Shown piece after piece: positions 1 through 7,199 of a stretch of 12,985 bases of DNA. Below the pieces are notes generated by a model. The model did not search any database. It had not been told where the DNA came from and worked only from the letters and a program-made list of their open reading frames with translations. A program made the translations under genes and the position numbers. This stretch comes from Pseudomonadota bacterium. GTDB lineage: Bacteria > Desulfobacterota > BSN033 > WVXP01 > G020346125. The stretch spans positions 1 to 12,985 of the forward strand of contig JAUWDQ010000050.1 of the NCBI GenBank assembly GCA_030608745.1, written 5' to 3'. Positions within the stretch are counted from its first letter, which is position 1, and the number at the start of each line of letters is the position of its first letter.

Positions 1-1
1 C

Positions 2-523
2 CTGGAGGAGTTGAGCCGGGCCTTGGCACGGGGGGCGACCATCTATGCGGAATTCCTGGGATATTCCACCGTGGGAGAGGCCTACCATATGACCGCCCCG
101 GAGGCATCTGGCACGGAACAATCCAGGACAATGAGGGAGGCCATGAGGGCAGCCCACATTAGACCTGACGAAGTGGACTACATCAACGCCCATGGAACGG
201 GAACACCCATCAACGACAGCGTGGAGACGCTGGCCATTAAGGCCGCGTTGGGGGAAAAGGCCTATTCCGTTGCCGTCAGCTCCATAAAGTCCATGCTTGG
301 CCATTGCCTGGGATCGGCCGGGGCCATTGAGGCGGTGGCCTCTGTCCTTTCCATTGGGCATGACTTTATCCCCCCCACGGTCAACTATCAGGAAAAGGAT
401 GAAGCATGCGACCTGGACTACGTCCCCGGTCGGTCGAGAAGGCAACGAGTGGGGACTGTTTTGTCCAACTCCTTCGCCTTCGGGGGAAATTGTACCACCA
501 TCGCCATGAGAAAGTATGGATGA
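2..523 (+). CDS. Beta-ketoacyl-ACP synthase II (FabF-type), C-terminal part, 5' end outside window
   Basis: This is the C-terminal ~173 residues of a condensing enzyme that extends acyl-ACP chains with malonyl-ACP in type II fatty-acid or polyketide synthesis in the cytoplasm. The frame is open from base 2, so the catalytic Cys half lies upstream of the window. Counting from the TTG at 11 as residue 1, the visible active-site parts are HGTGTP (His61), the SSIKSMLGH segment (Lys93, His98) and the C-terminal NSFAFGG motif (153-159), all as in FabF. The gene overlaps the next, paralogous gene by 8 bp, implying translational coupling. Seen: both catalytic histidines and the lysine are intact, so this copy should be active. 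Whether it serves housekeeping FabF duty or a specialised pathway cannot be decided from this half; the degenerate partner and dehydratase downstream favour the latter. Confidence 0.9.
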   Translation: MEELSRALARGATIYAEFLGYSTVGEAYHMTAPEASGTEQSRTMREAMRAAHIRPDEVDYINAHGTGTPINDSVETLAIKAALGEKAYSVAVSSIKSMLGHCLGSAGAIEAVASVLSIGHDFIPPTVNYQEKDEACDLDYVPGRSRRQRVGTVLSNSFAFGGNCTTIAMRKYG

Positions 524-1724
524 GGGAATCGTCATCACGGGTATCGGCGTCGTGAGCTCCATCGGAGTTGGAAAGGACCAATTCTGTCTGGGGCTCCGGG
601 AAGGTTCAGATGGTATTTCTGAGATCAGCGAGTTCGACACCTCTCCCTTTAGAGAAAAAAAAGGGGGGATGGTGAAGGGATTCAATGCCAGGGAATTCAT
701 TCCGATCTCCAAGATCAGGAAGCTGGACAGGGCCAGTCAGCTGGCCATTGCGGCATCGAGGCTGGCCTTAGAAGATGCCAAATTGGCGATTACCAGTTCC
801 ACCTGCTTCGGAATCGGTATCATCCTGGGTTCGGGTTTTTGTGGCCTTGCCAATTCGGAGGCCTTCCATAGGAGACAGGTATTGAGGGGATTCCTGGAGA
901 TGAACCCCATGCTCTTCCCCAATACCGTTCCCAACGCCGCCACCGGGAATGTCTCCATCGAGCTGGGGATCAAGGGGGTCAATTCGACGGTCGTCCAGTC
1001 GCATTGCACGGCGGAGGCCGCCATGATTATGGCTTGCGATATGTTGGCAGAAGGGAAGGCGGAGGTGATATTGACGGGTGGCGTGGATGAGCTCAGCGAA
1101 ATCCTCTTCAGGGCGTACTCCGCTCTCAACCTCTTATCCCATGATCGTGGGGATGGGGAAATGAGCCGACCCTATGATTTGAGTCGCAACGGAATCGTTC
1201 TCGGGGAAGGAGCGGCCATCCTCGTCTTGGAAAAAGAGAGGCACGTCCTTTCCAGGGGCGTAGAGCCCTATGGCCGGATCCTGAGCTATTCCCTCGTGGG
1301 CGGGTCCGATCCCGATATCCCATGGAGGGATATAGAGCGGGCCATTGAATTGGCCATTGGAGGTATGCAAGGGGGAAGGAAGGTCGACTATATCTCGGGG
1401 GCGGGCAATTCGTCGAAACGAGTCGATGCGATGGAGGCAAGGGCGATTAAAGGGGCGTTTCCGTCTGATTATCATGCACTCCCCATCAGCTCCATAAAGT
1501 CCATGCTGGGGGAGTCCATCGCTTCAGGTGGGATGAGAATGGCGGCAAATGCCCTGATATTGGGGGAAGGGTTCATTCCCCCCACCATTCATTATCAAAC
1601 CCCGGATCCCCATTGTGACCTCAATTACGTGGTCAACAGTTCTATGGAAAGGGAGACGAAAACCATTCTCCATAACGCCATCTCACCGGATGGAACCTAC
1701 GCCTCCATCCTTTTGGGTAGATAA
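516..1724 (+). CDS. Ketoacyl-synthase homologue with degenerate active site (possible chain-length-factor-like subunit)
   Basis: This is a full-length (402 aa) thiolase-fold condensing-enzyme homologue. The N-terminal VITGIGVVSSIG (6-17), the RPYDLSRNGIVLGEGAA region (218-234) and the SSIKSML segment (325-331) are typical of the family. Against E. coli FabF recalled from memory, an ungapped alignment from G154 to GG188-189 puts His163 at the nucleophilic Cys position, with a Cys only next door at 164. The first His (HGTGTP in the upstream paralogue) becomes Ala296 in SGAGNSS, and the second (GH) becomes Glu333 in LGES. The C-terminal NSFxFGG motif is also lost (NAISPDG). It therefore probably does not condense on its own. 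By analogy with KS-beta/chain-length factors it may dimerise with the upstream synthase and shape its pocket; that role is inferred. ATG 516 overlaps the upstream stop, and its own stop overlaps the next start (TAATG). Confidence 0.85.
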   Translation: MDEGIVITGIGVVSSIGVGKDQFCLGLREGSDGISEISEFDTSPFREKKGGMVKGFNAREFIPISKIRKLDRASQLAIAASRLALEDAKLAITSSTCFGIGIILGSGFCGLANSEAFHRRQVLRGFLEMNPMLFPNTVPNAATGNVSIELGIKGVNSTVVQSHCTAEAAMIMACDMLAEGKAEVILTGGVDELSEILFRAYSALNLLSHDRGDGEMSRPYDLSRNGIVLGEGAAILVLEKERHVLSRGVEPYGRILSYSLVGGSDPDIPWRDIERAIELAIGGMQGGRKVDYISGAGNSSKRVDAMEARAIKGAFPSDYHALPISSIKSMLGESIASGGMRMAANALILGEGFIPPTIHYQTPDPHCDLNYVVNSSMERETKTILHNAISPDGTYASILLGR

Positions 1725-2200
1725 TGGAAAACCTCTTCTCTCCTGCCAACCACCTGCTGATCTTTACCGCGCTGCATTTCGCCTTCGGGCGGACGGTCTC
1801 CATGGTATACGCCATTCTATACCATCTCCCCCTACCCTATTATATTCCCCTGGCTTTGGGTTATGATCTGGCACAAATCCCCCTTTACGGGTTTATCCTG
1901 GAACGGTCCCCCGAGAAATTTCCCTTTTGGTGGGCACGGAAACGGGTGGAACGGATGCAGATGCGAATGCAGGAGAAAGGGTTCCTTCGATTGATTTCAT
2001 CAATGGGAAAGTTCGGGATAATCCTCATCTCCGCCCTCCCCATTAAGGGCTTTGGCATCCTTTCGGGATCGCTTTTCAGCTTTCTCATCGGGCAGAAACG
2101 CTTTGAGGGGACTCTCCTGCTGATGGTCGGCTCCTTATTGGGCATAGCGATTGTTTTCGGATTAACCACAGGTGTCCTTCAAATCATCTCCCTCTTTTAA
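1724..2200 (+). CDS. Small multi-pass inner-membrane protein, resembles small multi-drug export family
   Basis: A 158-residue protein with about four hydrophobic segments (roughly 9-32, 37-60, 96-122 and 128-156). A basic amphipathic stretch (71-88, ARKRVERMQMRMQEKG) separates the two halves. The segment ALPIKGFGILSGSL (104-117) and the preceding loop resemble the re-entrant Pro/Gly pattern of the small multi-drug export protein family (Pfam Sm_multidrug_ex), which usually has ~150 residues. The assignment rests on recalled pattern similarity and is moderate. The start ATG shares one base with the stop of the ketoacyl-synthase homologue, so it belongs to the same operon. Whether it exports a product of the neighbouring lipid enzymes, or anything at all, is not shown by the sequence. 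Confidence 0.65.
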   Translation: MENLFSPANHLLIFTALHFAFGRTVSMVYAILYHLPLPYYIPLALGYDLAQIPLYGFILERSPEKFPFWWARKRVERMQMRMQEKGFLRLISSMGKFGIILISALPIKGFGILSGSLFSFLIGQKRFEGTLLLMVGSLLGIAIVFGLTTGVLQIISLF

Positions 2201-2217
2201 GGAAAGGAATACCCATT

Positions 2218-2676
2218 ATGAACATCGAGGAGATCATGAGGTACCTGCCCCATAGATATCCCTTCTTGATGATTGATCGGGTGGTCCGTCTCGATCCGGG
2301 CAAGGCGGCCACGGCCATTAAGAATGTAACCATTGACGAGCCCTTCTTTCAGGGACACTTCCCCCATTATCCCGTCATGCCTGGCGTCCTCATAGCCGAA
2401 GCCTTGGCCCAAACGGGGGGGCTGGCCTTTGCCTCGGCGGAGGAGAGCCCTGGTGAGGAAAGCGGCTTCAGGCTTCCCATATTGGCCAAAATCGAGGAGA
2501 TGAGGTTTAGGGTACCCGTTTCCCCGGGTGACCAGCTATGGCTTTATGCTGAAGTTCTCCGGGCGTATCAGTCCTTGGCCATCGTGAAGGTAGAGGCGAA
2601 GGTGAACGATACCGTGGTGGTCCAGGGCAGGGTCGTCCTGGCCAAGGCCCCGGATCAGGAGAGATCGATCTCATGA
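2218..2676 (+). CDS. fabZ: 3-hydroxyacyl-ACP dehydratase, FabZ type
   Basis: A 152-residue hot-dog-fold dehydratase converting (3R)-hydroxyacyl-ACP to trans-2-enoyl-ACP in type II fatty-acid or polyene synthesis. The diagnostic parts are all present: PHRYPFLMIDRV (11-22), the catalytic His47 in GHFPHYPVMPG and the catalytic Glu61 in EALAQTGG. Length is normal for FabZ (~145-155). A purine-rich site (AAGGAAAGG) precedes the ATG, 17 bp after the membrane-protein stop. Because it follows a ketosynthase and a degenerate ketosynthase rather than the usual lpxD/lpxA genes, it may be a pathway-dedicated copy; that is inference. The family assignment itself is secure. Confidence 0.93.
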   Translation: MNIEEIMRYLPHRYPFLMIDRVVRLDPGKAATAIKNVTIDEPFFQGHFPHYPVMPGVLIAEALAQTGGLAFASAEESPGEESGFRLPILAKIEEMRFRVPVSPGDQLWLYAEVLRAYQSLAIVKVEAKVNDTVVVQGRVVLAKAPDQERSIS

Positions 2677-2713
2677 TCTCCCTGAGGATTCCTGGCTGAA
2701 AGCGGGGCTCATC

Positions 2714-3721
2714 ATGTCCCTTCGATTCAAAACAATCCCGTTCCTCATTATTCTTTCCATCCTCTTCCATTCCTGTCATCGTCGGTCCCCTCTCCTCATC
2801 AAGAGGCACCGGATTTTGATGGGAACACTGGTCGAGATCACTGTCATAGGAAGGGATGCGGATAGGGTGGGAGCGGCTATCAGTGATGCCTTCGACGAGG
2901 TGGAACGGGTAGAGGGGTTGATGAGCAGGAGGATTCCCGGAAGCGATGTCTCAAGGATTAACCGATGGGCGGGGATCAAGGCGGTCGATGTTTCCGCCGA
3001 AAGCCTGAGGGTGATTCGGAGGGCGGAGGAAATTTCAAAGGCATCGGAGGGGTATTTCGACATCTCAATTGGAGCGCTTTTGGATCTATGGGGGTTCGAG
3101 GGTAACGGTGGTCGTCTTCCCGATAAAGATGAATTGAGTGAGGCCCTTCATTCCATCGATTACCGGGTGATCCGTGTGGATGAGGAGGCATCCACCGTTG
3201 AGCTCAAGAAGAAGGGGATGTGTATCGATCTGGGGGGAATTGCCAAGGGATATGCCGTTGATCGGGCCTTCGAGTTGCTTACGTCGAGGGGATATCGGAG
3301 TATGATCGTCAATGCCGGGGGAGATATACGAGTGAGTGGGAGGAAGACAAGTGGCCCCTGGGTCATCGGTCTTCAGGATCCGAGGGATCGTTCTCGGATC
3401 ATGGCTACCATTGACGCCTCAGAAATTTCAGTCGCTACCTCCGGGGATTATGAGTGCTACTTCGTAAAGGAAGGAAAACGATATCATCATGTGCTCAATC
3501 CCTTTACGGGGTTTCCGGCCCGGCAATGTCGGAGCGTTACCATTCTTGCCAAGGATGCCCTCAGCGCCGATGGACTGGCCACCGCCGTCTTCGTGATGGG
3601 TCCCGAAAGGGGGTTGCGCCTCATCGAGGCGATGGAAGAGGTCGAGGGGTTGATCGTCTCCGCCGATGGGAAAATCATCCAATCGGAAGGCTTAAAAGGT
3701 AAGGTCCGGTTCTCGAATTGA
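2714..3721 (+). CDS. apbE: FAD:protein FMN transferase (ApbE), exported
   Basis: A 335-residue ApbE-family enzyme, which moves FMN from FAD onto a Thr/Ser of periplasmic or membrane flavoproteins. Family motifs in order: MGTLVEITV (36-44), IDLGGIAKGYAVDRA (171-185), NAGGDIRVSG (200-209), the HHVLNPFTGFPA segment (258-269) and SADGLATAVFVMG (284-296, Asp286 in the metal-binding region). The N-terminus (residues 5-20) is a hydrophobic export signal ending at Cys21. The sequence LFHSC is only an approximate lipobox (Phe at -3, His at -2), so it may be a lipoprotein or merely anchored. It starts 37 bp after fabZ with only a weak GGGG-type ribosome site. It ends 8 bp from the convergent radical SAM gene. 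No obvious flavinylation target is encoded in this window. Confidence 0.93.
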   Translation: MSLRFKTIPFLIILSILFHSCHRRSPLLIKRHRILMGTLVEITVIGRDADRVGAAISDAFDEVERVEGLMSRRIPGSDVSRINRWAGIKAVDVSAESLRVIRRAEEISKASEGYFDISIGALLDLWGFEGNGGRLPDKDELSEALHSIDYRVIRVDEEASTVELKKKGMCIDLGGIAKGYAVDRAFELLTSRGYRSMIVNAGGDIRVSGRKTSGPWVIGLQDPRDRSRIMATIDASEISVATSGDYECYFVKEGKRYHHVLNPFTGFPARQCRSVTILAKDALSADGLATAVFVMGPERGLRLIEAMEEVEGLIVSADGKIIQSEGLKGKVRFSN

Positions 3722-3729
3722 AACTCCCA

Positions 3730-5121
3730 TCATGCATGTTTTCCCCCTGCTTCTAATTCTTTCTCCTCCGCACAAAGTTCCTGCCAATGGGCATCGACGA
3801 TTGTCCCGTACTCCTCAGCATACCGATCGATTTGGGGGGCTAAATCGGTAAAGAGACCCTGGGCACCGGGATGCGTGAAGTAACTGGCGTAATTGAGGGC
3901 GAGGTCCCTTCCCTGGTGAGGTTGATCGATTAACATACAGGGCCTCATGTTGTTCTCGGAAAAGGGCTGTCGAGCCCGTATCGCCCTAAATAGGGGAGAG
4001 TTGAGCACCTCAAGAAGGGATTTTTCCCGGATATTATCGGAGGCAAAATGGCAGAAAACACAGGGCTCCACATCCCCTCTGGCGTTGATGTGAAGGTACT
4101 TCCTCCCCCCGGCTATACATCCCCCGGTGAGATGACCATCGTTCCAGAAATCGACGAAGAGCATGGGCTTTGTGGCCCGAAAATACCTCAGCCGGTCCCG
4201 CATATGATTCCGTTGCCGAGGCGTGGTCATCATATTCATATCGGGATCCCTCCCAATAGGAACGTAATAGAAGTTCCACATGATGATACATCCCTTTCCC
4301 ACCAGAAAATCGATGAACTCGTCGCTGGTCAGGATATCGGTGTTAAACCGCGTCTGGGTAGTGGAAACGGTGAAAAAGAGGCCCGCTTCCCTCAAAAGAT
4401 CCATCACCCGAACACCCTTTTCGAAACGGCCCTTTCCCCTTCTCGAATCGGTATGTTCTTGGAGGCCCTCTAAGCTGATGGCGGGCATGACGTTGCCCAA
4501 TTTGGCAATGCGATCCACCACCTTCTCGTCGATCAAGGTTGCATTGGTATAAATGTGGAAGCCCACATCCCCATGTTTTTCGAAGAGCTCGAAGATGTCC
4601 GTCCTCAGAAAGGGCTCCCCTCCCGTTAAGAGGACGAGGTGAATCCCCATCTCCTTTCCCTCGGCGATCACCCGATCGATGACCTCCAGCTCCAGCTCCT
4701 CCCCTTGTGGATAGTCCCCTGAATAGCATCCGTCACACTTGAGGTTGCACCTCATGGTCGGACTGATGAGAAGGGCATCGGGGGGATAGACTCCCGTCTT
4801 CGCCTCGAACTCCTTTCTCCTGTTGGTACCAATCAGTAACTGATTGACGATGAAATTAGTAATGATCTTCTTGCGGTGAAGGGGATTTATCTCCTTCAAT
4901 ATCCTCTTGGCCACCTGGAGCCCTGGGTGCCTCTGTTTGAAGAGCTCCCTGATCCAACGGATCTTCTCTCGATAGGATTCCTTTCGAGGGATTTTCTCGG
5001 CCAGATACGTTAGGCGGATTAAACTTTCATCGGATGCGTTGGCCAAAAGGGACAGGGCACTGCTCGTGAATTTCTCAAGGGAATAGTGCTTCATTTTCAT
5101 GTAGACATTCATTTTAGACAC
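3730..5121 (-). CDS. Radical SAM protein with SPASM-like C-terminal cysteine region
   Basis: A 463-residue radical S-adenosylmethionine enzyme. The 4Fe-4S/SAM site is CNLKCDGC (Cys125, Cys129, Cys132), followed by LLTGGEP (164-170), the usual SAM-binding strand. Further cysteines at 335 (GGCIAGG), 354 and 357 (PCVFCH) and 395 (RPCM), with the spacing GxVxPC...NI, resemble a SPASM/twitch auxiliary cluster. The ~115-residue N-terminal region is mostly helical and lies outside the core; I do not recognise it. I chose the GTG at 5121 because GAGGGG lies about 7 nt upstream; an ATG at 5112 is the alternative. It is the last gene of the leftward group and converges on apbE. The substrate is unknown: SPASM proteins modify peptides or proteins, but related architectures also act on lipids and small molecules, and no precursor peptide is visible nearby. 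Confidence 0.88.
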   Translation of the reverse strand: MSKMNVYMKMKHYSLEKFTSSALSLLANASDESLIRLTYLAEKIPRKESYREKIRWIRELFKQRHPGLQVAKRILKEINPLHRKKIITNFIVNQLLIGTNRRKEFEAKTGVYPPDALLISPTMRCNLKCDGCYSGDYPQGEELELEVIDRVIAEGKEMGIHLVLLTGGEPFLRTDIFELFEKHGDVGFHIYTNATLIDEKVVDRIAKLGNVMPAISLEGLQEHTDSRRGKGRFEKGVRVMDLLREAGLFFTVSTTQTRFNTDILTSDEFIDFLVGKGCIIMWNFYYVPIGRDPDMNMMTTPRQRNHMRDRLRYFRATKPMLFVDFWNDGHLTGGCIAGGRKYLHINARGDVEPCVFCHFASDNIREKSLLEVLNSPLFRAIRARQPFSENNMRPCMLIDQPHQGRDLALNYASYFTHPGAQGLFTDLAPQIDRYAEEYGTIVDAHWQELCAEEKELEAGGKHA

Positions 5122-5146
5122 TTATCTCCCCCTCTCCACCGAGATT

Positions 5147-5350
5147 CTACCTCCATAACAAGCTCCGCAGGTAAAGCATACAGATCTTAAAGGTATCAAC
5201 CACCTGCCTGAAGTGGCTCGTGGTGATGCCGTTGATGGTAACAGATATGTTTACCACACTATATCCCTTTTTGCAAGCCTTGATGAGGCACCGATAAGGC
5301 ATGGAAAGGATCCAGTGAGAAGGGCTGCGTGGCCAAGAGCCCGTTAGGAC
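5147..5350 (-). pseudogene. Probable 3' remnant of a glycosyltransferase-like gene
   Basis: Reading leftward, a frame open for 67 codons runs from within the oxidoreductase 3' end to a TAG at 5149-5147. From an internal ATG at 5302 it would encode 51 residues. The peptide contains PYRCLIKACKKGYSVVNI, then TSHFRQVVDTFKI and a hydrophobic LYLRSLLW end. I read this as like the C-terminal part of family-2 glycosyltransferases (an 'RGY-xVVxVPV' strand, then a helix near the membrane); this is recalled similarity only. No ribosome site precedes the ATG and the frame lacks any N-terminal catalytic domain, so a 5' deletion is the simplest explanation. It fills almost exactly the space between two co-directional genes, ending 25 bp before the radical SAM start. 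It could instead be a small unrelated protein or chance. Confidence 0.4.
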
Positions 5351-6906
5351 TTATCCTCCATGCGGCATTTAGGTGTGAATTTTTTCATCCTCTTCAACAC
5401 AAGTTTAGCTGCGCTAATCCCAGAGATGATCACCATTGGTATACCGCCGCCAGGGAAGGTCCAATGGCCTGCCTGATAGAGATTGGCAATGGGTGTCTTC
5501 TGGCTACGAATCCTTGAGAATTCTTTTGCCGATAGATACCAACCCATGGCAGCGCCGTGCGTGTTTAATGTCGTTCTCTCGTATGTAAGAGGTGTTGAGG
5601 CATCCCGGACCATGATATGACTGGATAGGCCAGGGATCACCTTTTCCGTGATGTCAATGATCTTTTGGGCTATCTTTTCTTTTATTTCTGTATAATGGGG
5701 ACTTACGTTGCCCCCATCTGTAAAAATTTCATAAGGGACAAAGGTGGAGATGGCAACGGTATGCTTCCCCATTGGGGCAAGCATGGGGTTCTTTATGCTA
5801 TCCATACGGATCGTCATCCTTCCATTTTCGATGTCAAATCCCTCTCCGTCCCTTTCCTCCCATGGGTTTTTACTAATTGTTGGATAGTAATGGATTAGGG
5901 CCCCATCAAAGCCCATCTGTGCCAGATCGAGATCCACACCCAAATAAAGGGTGAAGGTTGGTCCTGAGAGTTCTCTTTCTTGGAGCCTCCTTACGAACCG
6001 ACGAGGTAATAGATCATTACCTATTAGAGATTGGAATGTTAAGTGACCATCCCCATTGGAGACGACATATTTGGATTGGATCTCCTCTCCTCCGTCAGTC
6101 AAAACCCCCCGGGCCTTGTCTTGCTCAATCACGATCTTTTTTACAAGGGTATTAAGGGAGATCTCCCCACCGTAAGCCTTATAATATCTGAGAAAAAGCT
6201 GAGGCAACGCGTCTATCCCTTTGTCTTTGACGTGATAATAGTCCCCCTTTATGGCCCATATGATAGGACTTGCACAGGTAAAGATAGAAGAATCCTTGCG
6301 GGCACCAAAGGTGAGGAGATATTTCAAGAGAGGGTCTTTGAAGAAAGAGTCCAGGATTTCCCTGCCCGTTTTGCCACGATACCGGAGTACTTGCGGTACC
6401 TTGCGTATTCCCTTATATAATAACTGTAACTTCTCTTTGAAGCTGATGAGATCAAAAGATTTGATGGAAAGGCCTTCAATGTTCTTAACCAGCCTCTTCC
6501 ATTCCTCTATGTATGCATGGATAGATAATCTCTCCCTGGGGAAGAGGTGGATTAAATCCCTCTCGAACCGATCAATATCGGTGGAGAGGGTGAGATGGAA
6601 ATGGGGGGTCATTATTCGTCGCTGGGGATCCTGGGGACGAAATTCGATCTCAGGAGGGAGGCCCAAGGTTTGGAAGGCCTCTTTCATCTGACCATTGGGA
6701 CCGAATTCATTGAGGAAATGGGCAGCAGGCGCGAAGGTAAACCCATTGCGTTTAAAATTCCGACAGTAACCACCAGGTTTTGAGGATTGCTCACAGATCA
6801 GTACGCTTAGTCCCTCCTTAGCCAAAAGGGTACCACAGCTCAGTCCCCCCATCCCTGCACCGATGATTACTGCATCGTAGTCTGTACCCATATCCACGTT
6901 GCCCAT
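5344..6906 (-). CDS. FAD-dependent oxidoreductase, phytoene desaturase (CrtI)-like
   Basis: A 520-residue flavoprotein from the chosen ATG at 6906. The Rossmann dinucleotide motif VIIGAGMGGLS (13-23) sits at the N-terminus, followed by Glu39 at the end of strand 2 and KPGGYCRNF (43-51). The C-terminal FAD-closing motif is LYQAGHWTFPGGG (476-488), as in the CrtI/CrtN/CrtO and RetSat group. These enzymes desaturate, isomerise or saturate polyenes or lipids at membranes, so an isoprenoid or polyene substrate is plausible but not shown. A longer form could begin at a TTG (6933) and a shorter one at ATG 6891; none has a clear ribosome site. It heads the leftward group with the glycosyltransferase remnant and the radical SAM gene. 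No other carotenoid-pathway gene is present in the window. Confidence 0.88.
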   Translation of the reverse strand: MGNVDMGTDYDAVIIGAGMGGLSCGTLLAKEGLSVLICEQSSKPGGYCRNFKRNGFTFAPAAHFLNEFGPNGQMKEAFQTLGLPPEIEFRPQDPQRRIMTPHFHLTLSTDIDRFERDLIHLFPRERLSIHAYIEEWKRLVKNIEGLSIKSFDLISFKEKLQLLYKGIRKVPQVLRYRGKTGREILDSFFKDPLLKYLLTFGARKDSSIFTCASPIIWAIKGDYYHVKDKGIDALPQLFLRYYKAYGGEISLNTLVKKIVIEQDKARGVLTDGGEEIQSKYVVSNGDGHLTFQSLIGNDLLPRRFVRRLQERELSGPTFTLYLGVDLDLAQMGFDGALIHYYPTISKNPWEERDGEGFDIENGRMTIRMDSIKNPMLAPMGKHTVAISTFVPYEIFTDGGNVSPHYTEIKEKIAQKIIDITEKVIPGLSSHIMVRDASTPLTYERTTLNTHGAAMGWYLSAKEFSRIRSQKTPIANLYQAGHWTFPGGGIPMVIISGISAAKLVLKRMKKFTPKCRMEDKS

Positions 6907-7120
6907 AGTACTATAATGGTTTAAATAATTCAAAAAAAATTTCGAAAATCACTAAATTTATCAACTTAAATCAACAACCAATTTGCAATATGTAACCGCT
7001 TGTGTGAAGCAGCAAGCCGTAACCAAGTGGTCGAAGATGGTTGTACGATGTTGTTTAAACCGTCGATTGAATCGACAATGGTGTTCTCCAAAAACTCAGT
7101 GGAAATTCGCCATTTTTTCC
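6907..7120. other. AT-rich divergent intergenic region
   Basis: This separates the leftward oxidoreductase from the rightward cytochrome promoter. It is noticeably richer in A/T near 6907-6965 than the flanking genes. It holds a perfect 7-bp inverted repeat (GTCGATT, one base, AATCGAC; 7062-7076) and an 8-bp palindrome GTTTAAAC (7053-7060), either of which could be an operator. Reading leftward, TATAGT lies just upstream of ATG 6906 but lacks a matching -35 element at normal spacing. A 66-codon + frame (7000-7200) runs through the promoter and ribosome site and is not credible as a gene. Confidence 0.5.
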
Positions 7121-7148
7121 TTGACAATGGGGTTGTTTTTGCTATGAT
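7121..7148 (+). promoter_or_regulatory. Sigma70-type promoter of the tetraheme cytochrome gene
   Basis: TTGACA (7121-7126) and TATGAT (7143-7148) are separated by 16 bp, close to the consensus. Transcription would start near 7155, giving a leader of about 45 nt that contains AAAGGAGGT (7182-7190), 9 nt before the ATG at 7200. The strength of both boxes suggests high or constitutive expression unless repressed through the inverted repeat upstream. Confidence 0.75.
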
Positions 7149-7199
7149 TAACCCGAACTTTGTGAAAAAAGGGATAAAGAGAAAGGAGGTCAGGGTTTG

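Noticed and set aside
516..1724. Reading Cys164 of the second ketosynthase as the catalytic nucleophile
   Set aside because: Spacing on both sides (from G154 and to GG188-189) fits FabF without gaps only if His163 occupies the Cys position; Cys164 is one residue off, and both histidines are absent anyway.
7000..7199. 66-codon + frame upstream of the cytochrome gene
   Set aside because: It overlaps the near-consensus promoter and the Shine-Dalgarno of the cytochrome and has no recognisable protein features.
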